From Brugia malayi (taxonomy: Eukaryota > Nematoda > Chromadorea > Rhabditida > Onchocercidae): a stretch of 64,000 bases of DNA. Below the pieces are notes generated by a model. That model was given only the letters and a program-made list of their open reading frames with translations. It had not been told where the DNA came from and searched no databases. The stretch spans positions 620,001-684,000 of the forward strand of contig NW_025062284.1 in the NCBI RefSeq assembly GCF_000002995.4. Direction: 5' to 3'. Every line of letters begins with the position of its first letter. Position 1 is the first letter of the stretch. Shown piece after piece: positions 60,901 to 64,000 of this stretch. Both the position numbers and the translations under genes were made by a program.

Positions 60901-63900
60901 CACAAATAATAATAATAACAATAATCTTTGCTCTTATTGTAATTTTAATAATTCAAAACTTTTTGATGCAATTTGTCGCAATAATAATAATAATTTCTCG
61001 TCGCTAAATTCATGCGACAATTATACGTTAACATGCGAAAAAGTTTTTGTTGGTATACAAAGTGGTGCTTTTCTTGGTTTGTTTATATTTATTTATTTAT
61101 TTGTTTATTTGTTTATTTATTTTTGTTAATTTTATTTAAAATATTTTATTAAGTATTTTTTTAAGAGTTTTTTTTTTTTTTTTATTAATTAAATATTTTT
61201 TTTTCAAATTATTAATTTGAATATTTTTGTTAATTTATTTAATTTTAATATTTGATTGTCATTTTATTTCTATTTATTTAATTTGTTTATTAATATTAAG
61301 CATTTCAAATATTTTTTTTTTTTATTAATTAAATTTTTTTTTTTTGATTATCAATTCGAATATTTTTGTTAATTTATTTAATGTTTTATTGTCATTTTTA
61401 TTTTTAATTACTTATTATCATTAAGAATTTTCTATTATTTTTTTTATTAATTAAATATTTTTTATTTAATTATTAATTCGAATATTTTTGTTAATTTATT
61501 TAATAATTCATTGCCATTTTTATTTTTAATTACTTATTATCATTATATTCATTTATTTGTTTTATTAATTTTATTTGAAATACTTCATTAAGCATTTCAA
61601 ATATTTTTTTTTATTAATTAAATATTTTATTATTATTATTAATTTTTCTATTATTATTATTAATTCGAATATTTTTGTTAATTTATTTAATAATTCATTT
61701 TCATTTTTATTTTTAATTACTTAATTACTTATTATCATCGAGCATTTTCTATTATTTTTTTTTATTAATTAAATATTCTTCATTATCAATTCTAATATTT
61801 TTGTTAATTTATTTAATTTTAATATTTTACCGTCATTTTATTTCTAATTACTTAATTACTTATTGTCATTAAACATTTCTGATATTTTTTTAATTAATTA
61901 AACAATTTATTTAATATTTCATTGTCATTTTTTGTTTTTAATTACTTCTCATTTTTTTTTTTTTTTTAATATAATTCATTTTAGCATATCTCAGTAAATC
62001 TAGGTAAAACTAAAAATTACTTTTTATTACTTTTTTATAAAATTATTATTTGCTAGGAATTAAATTTAATATTTAAAAAAAATTTTTTTTTTTAGAAAAT
62101 TTTGGTAGTCATTATATGAAGGAAGGTGAAGTAGCACCAAAACAATATGTCAATAACAAAAAATTGGAAATTTTTCAAGTAATAAACATATTTTTTTGTT
62201 TTTTTTTTTATTTTTAAAATTAATTAATTTTATTAAATAAAAAAAAAAGTTTCAATTTTTGTTATTTACAATTAATTAATTTTATTATCCAATTTAATAT
62301 TAAAAAATTTTGAATTAAAATGAAAAAAAAAAAAAGAAAGAAACAATAAGTAATAAATTTTTGAGGAAAAATATTATTAATAAATTTATTTATTTGAAAA
62401 TTAAAAAATTTTTCTGATCTTTAAATTTTGTTAATTTCAATTAATATAATCTATTTTTATATGTTATAGAAGAAAACAAAAAAAAGAAAGAATGAAATAT
62501 TAAAATATTTTTTCTGAAAAACATCTAAGTTAAATTATCGCAATATGCTTCTTATTTTTGTTTATCTAAGCTATTTTCTTTTTTTTTTTTTTTTTTTCTA
62601 AAATGGATATTTTATAAGTTAGAATTATAAGTTTATAAGTTACAAGTTAGAGTTATAAGTTTATAAGTTACAAGTTAGAGTTATAAGTTTATAAGTTACA
62701 AGTTAGAGTTATAAGTTTATAAGTTACAAGTTAGAGTTATAAGTTTATAAGTTATAAGTTAGGAAAAATTTATTTATCAATTTCTTATTTTACTTACATT
62801 GTATTACTTATAATTAAGTTAATTTTAAGTAATACTATTTAATTTTAACTTATAACTTATAAACTTATAACTCTAACTTATAACTTATAAACTTTATTTA
62901 AGTAATTATATTACATATTTATTTACTTAAAAAAAATTTTAGAATGTGACAAGGACATTTATTATTTATAAGTTTATAAGTTAGAATAAATTTATTTATC
63001 AATTTCTTATTGTACTTACATTGTATTATTTTATAAGTTAGGGTTATAAGTTTATTAGTTATAAGTTAGAGTTGCAAGTTTATAAGTTATAAGTTAAAGT
63101 TATAAGTTTATAAGTTAGAACAAATTTATTTATCAATTTCTTATTGTACTTACATTGTATCATTTATAATTAAGTTAATTTTAAGTGATACTAGTAATAC
63201 TATTTAAGTAATTATATTACATATTTATTTACTTAAAAAACAATTTTAGAATGTGACAAGGACATTTATTATTTATAAGTTTATAAGTTAAAATAAATTT
63301 ATTTATCAATTTCTTATTGTACTTACATTATATAATTTATGATTAAGTTAATTTTAAGTAATACTATAAGTGGTATAAATATTTGTTTGTTTATTTAAAA
63401 AAACAAATTTTAGGATGTGACAACAACATTTTTTGTCGTTATGGCAATTTATTTTCCAAGTGTTACTGGTATTATGACAGGTGCAAATATGAGTGGTTGG
63501 TATATTATTTATTATTGTTTATTGTTTATTAAATCATTTGTTTATTAACAAAATAGTTTACTGTTTTTTTTCTTAAGTGAAAATATTTATTTAAATATTG
63601 TTTTCTTTTTTTTTTTTTAAATTAATATTTATTAAAATTTTTTTAATTTAAATTAATAGCATTTTGTTGTTTGAAATTATTTATTTAAATTAATAAATTA
63701 ATTATTTTGATTAATTAGGCAAATTTCTAGGGAATTCTTATTGAACATTTTAAAATTAATATTGTATTAGTAAAAAGTTTAAATAATATTCATTAATTAA
63801 TGATAAGAAATACTAACGCCATTTAAACTATAAAATTTGAATTGTCATACTTATTTATTTATTTATTTTTTGTTTATTTATTTATTTATTTTTTTTTTTT

Positions 63901-64000
63901 TTGCAGGTGATTTAAAAGATCCACAAAAAAGTATACCTCAGGGAACAATTGCTGCACAATTAACAACATCAACAATATACTTTTTCCTTATCTTAGCTTT
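51939..64000 (+). CDS. K-Cl cotransporter (SLC12A4-7/KCC class), 5' part, runs off the window
   Basis: Exons are 51939-51955, 54576-54673, 55441-55562, 57629-57772, 58321-58506, 58849-58903, 59277-59386, 60758-61076, 62096-62178, 63414-63495 and 63907 onward. All phases agree. The plasma-membrane protein would carry K+ and Cl- together. The N-terminal cytosolic part begins [22 protein letters not shown]1 is [22 protein letters not shown]3 includes [20 protein letters not shown], followed by GPEFGTAVG and the MYIV tyrosine that binds K+ in KCCs. The large outer loop between TM5 and TM6 has several Cys, N-glycosylation sites and two Asn runs. TM6 is [24 protein letters not shown] and YFPSVTGIM fit KCC rather than NKCC. 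The TM1 position that is Asn in vertebrate KCCs is His here. The first tiny exon (17 nt, donor GTAAGT) is the least certain. Confidence 0.93.
53335..53530 (+). repeat. ~45-bp array in cotransporter intron 1
   Basis: Five units of ATTATTTGTAAAAATAAACA plus a variable number of AATAAATA steps. Confidence 0.9.
54045..54370 (+). repeat. ~48-bp array in intron 1
   Basis: About six units of AATTTCTGATTCAAATTTCA, AATTC(A/C)ATTCCTATTTGAT and GACGAAGT. The last copies are nearly identical. Confidence 0.9.
54840..55235 (+). repeat. ~60-bp degenerate array in intron 2
   Basis: Six units of TTTAATCGGAATTTCAAATT followed by TATTAGTATTAAAAAAAA and ATTATGATTAAATTAATT variants. Confidence 0.85.
55840..56275 (+). 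repeat. AAATTCTCGAAATT array in intron 3
   Basis: About a dozen degenerate copies of TAAAAAAATTCTCGAAATT with spacers of 10-25 bp. The TTCTCGAAATT core is related to the inverted GAA/TTC motif of heat-shock elements, but the spacing is not canonical. Confidence 0.8.
56870..57495 (+). repeat. 29-bp hairpin-forming minisatellite in intron 3
   Basis: About 21 units of GGTACTTACTGTACC followed by TGACGAATAAAAAA. The first 15 bases form a perfect 5-bp stem with a 5-base loop in almost every unit. The outermost units are the most diverged. Confidence 0.95.
58540..58856 (+). repeat. ~163-bp intronic duplication including a splice acceptor
   Basis: Two copies of an ACTTCAAATATGATTTATT to CATTTAAAA region. 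Each ends in AATTTTAG|CT. The acceptor at 58848 is the one used by the next exon; the one at 58685 is a decoy copy. Confidence 0.85.
58912..59228 (+). repeat. ~150-bp tandem duplication in the next intron
   Basis: TTTCTAATTGTGTATTCAAT through TTTTCAGTAAATAATTTTTC is present twice in tandem, nearly identical. Each copy contains a TTATTTTCAG acceptor-like site that the coding frame does not use. Confidence 0.88.
59875..60700 (+). repeat. ~38-bp AATAATAATTAAAAACATAA array in the 59.4-60.7 kb intron
   Basis: About 20 degenerate units of TAATTAATTCTTTACAATAA followed by TAATAATTAAAAACATAA. A subset carries TTTATCTTTATAA. Confidence 0.9.
61137..61990 (+). repeat. degenerate TTAATTTATTTAAT repeat intron
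   Basis: Five or six loosely repeated blocks of about 130 bp with ATTCGAATATTTTTGTTAAT and TCATTTTTATTTTTAATTAC. Confidence 0.7.
62615..63405 (+). repeat. TTATAAGTTATAAG repeats, direct and inverted, with ~250-bp higher unit
   Basis: Direct 28-bp units of ATAAGTTTATAAGTTACAAG occupy 62,620-62,760. An inverted block (AACTTATAACTTATAAAC) lies at 62,845-62,893. A larger segment with TTTATTTATCAATTTCTTAT and TGTGACAAGGACATTTATTA recurs three times. Confidence 0.9.

Noticed and set aside
1..64000. Spliced-leader RNA, tRNA, rRNA or transposon genes
   Set aside because: No spliced-leader core, tRNA box B, rRNA-like block, reverse transcriptase or transposase motif was noticed on reading both strands.

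Overview
The window reads as nematode nuclear DNA. It is very AT-rich, with split genes, short exons, GT-AG introns and long A/T homopolymers. One gene encodes a nematode-type serpentine chemoreceptor of the srab/sra kind. No ribosomal, tRNA, CRISPR or viral genes were seen. The species cannot be fixed from sequence alone; a parasitic, possibly spirurid, nematode is only a guess.

Left arm (1-14,900; moderately AT-rich, gene-dense). A compact four-exon gene for a 121-residue unknown protein lies at 934-1,882 (+). A six-exon srab-like receptor lies at 3,471-6,271 (-). A 41-codon mini-gene with its own poly(A) signal sits head-to-head with it (6,511-6,636, +). A partly resolved gene for a membrane protein lies on the minus strand between about 7.9 and 11.4 kb. 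At 12.6-14.0 kb a roughly 300-bp segment is present twice, about 966 bp apart. It carries the start of a small minus-strand gene, broken in the second copy, and a conserved imperfect hairpin.

Satellite block (14,950-19,690). About 260 tandem copies of an 18-bp unit keep all forward frames open over long stretches. In one frame they read as a hexapeptide of the form (E/L)YYDQM. The commonest base differences between units are silent in exactly that frame. Six or seven single-base indels, most of them in CC/AAA/TT runs, break it.

Right arm (20-64 kb; much richer in A/T, crowded with poly-A/T runs and minisatellites). A helical, possibly BAR-type protein is encoded by six exons at 20,936-23,416 (+). 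A largely gene-poor stretch (25-39 kb) holds many tandem arrays. An eleven-exon gene at 39,709-43,186 (-) encodes a 559-residue chromodomain plus SET protein of the SUV39 histone H3K9 methyltransferase class. From 51,939 to the right edge runs the 5' half of a K-Cl cotransporter gene (SLC12A4-7 class). Eleven exons are visible, with introns swollen by minisatellites.

The genes do not form an operon or pathway. The recurring theme is local tandem duplication. In several introns it has copied splice donors, splice acceptors or hairpin-forming units. Elsewhere it has built a possible Tyr/Gln-rich repeat protein.
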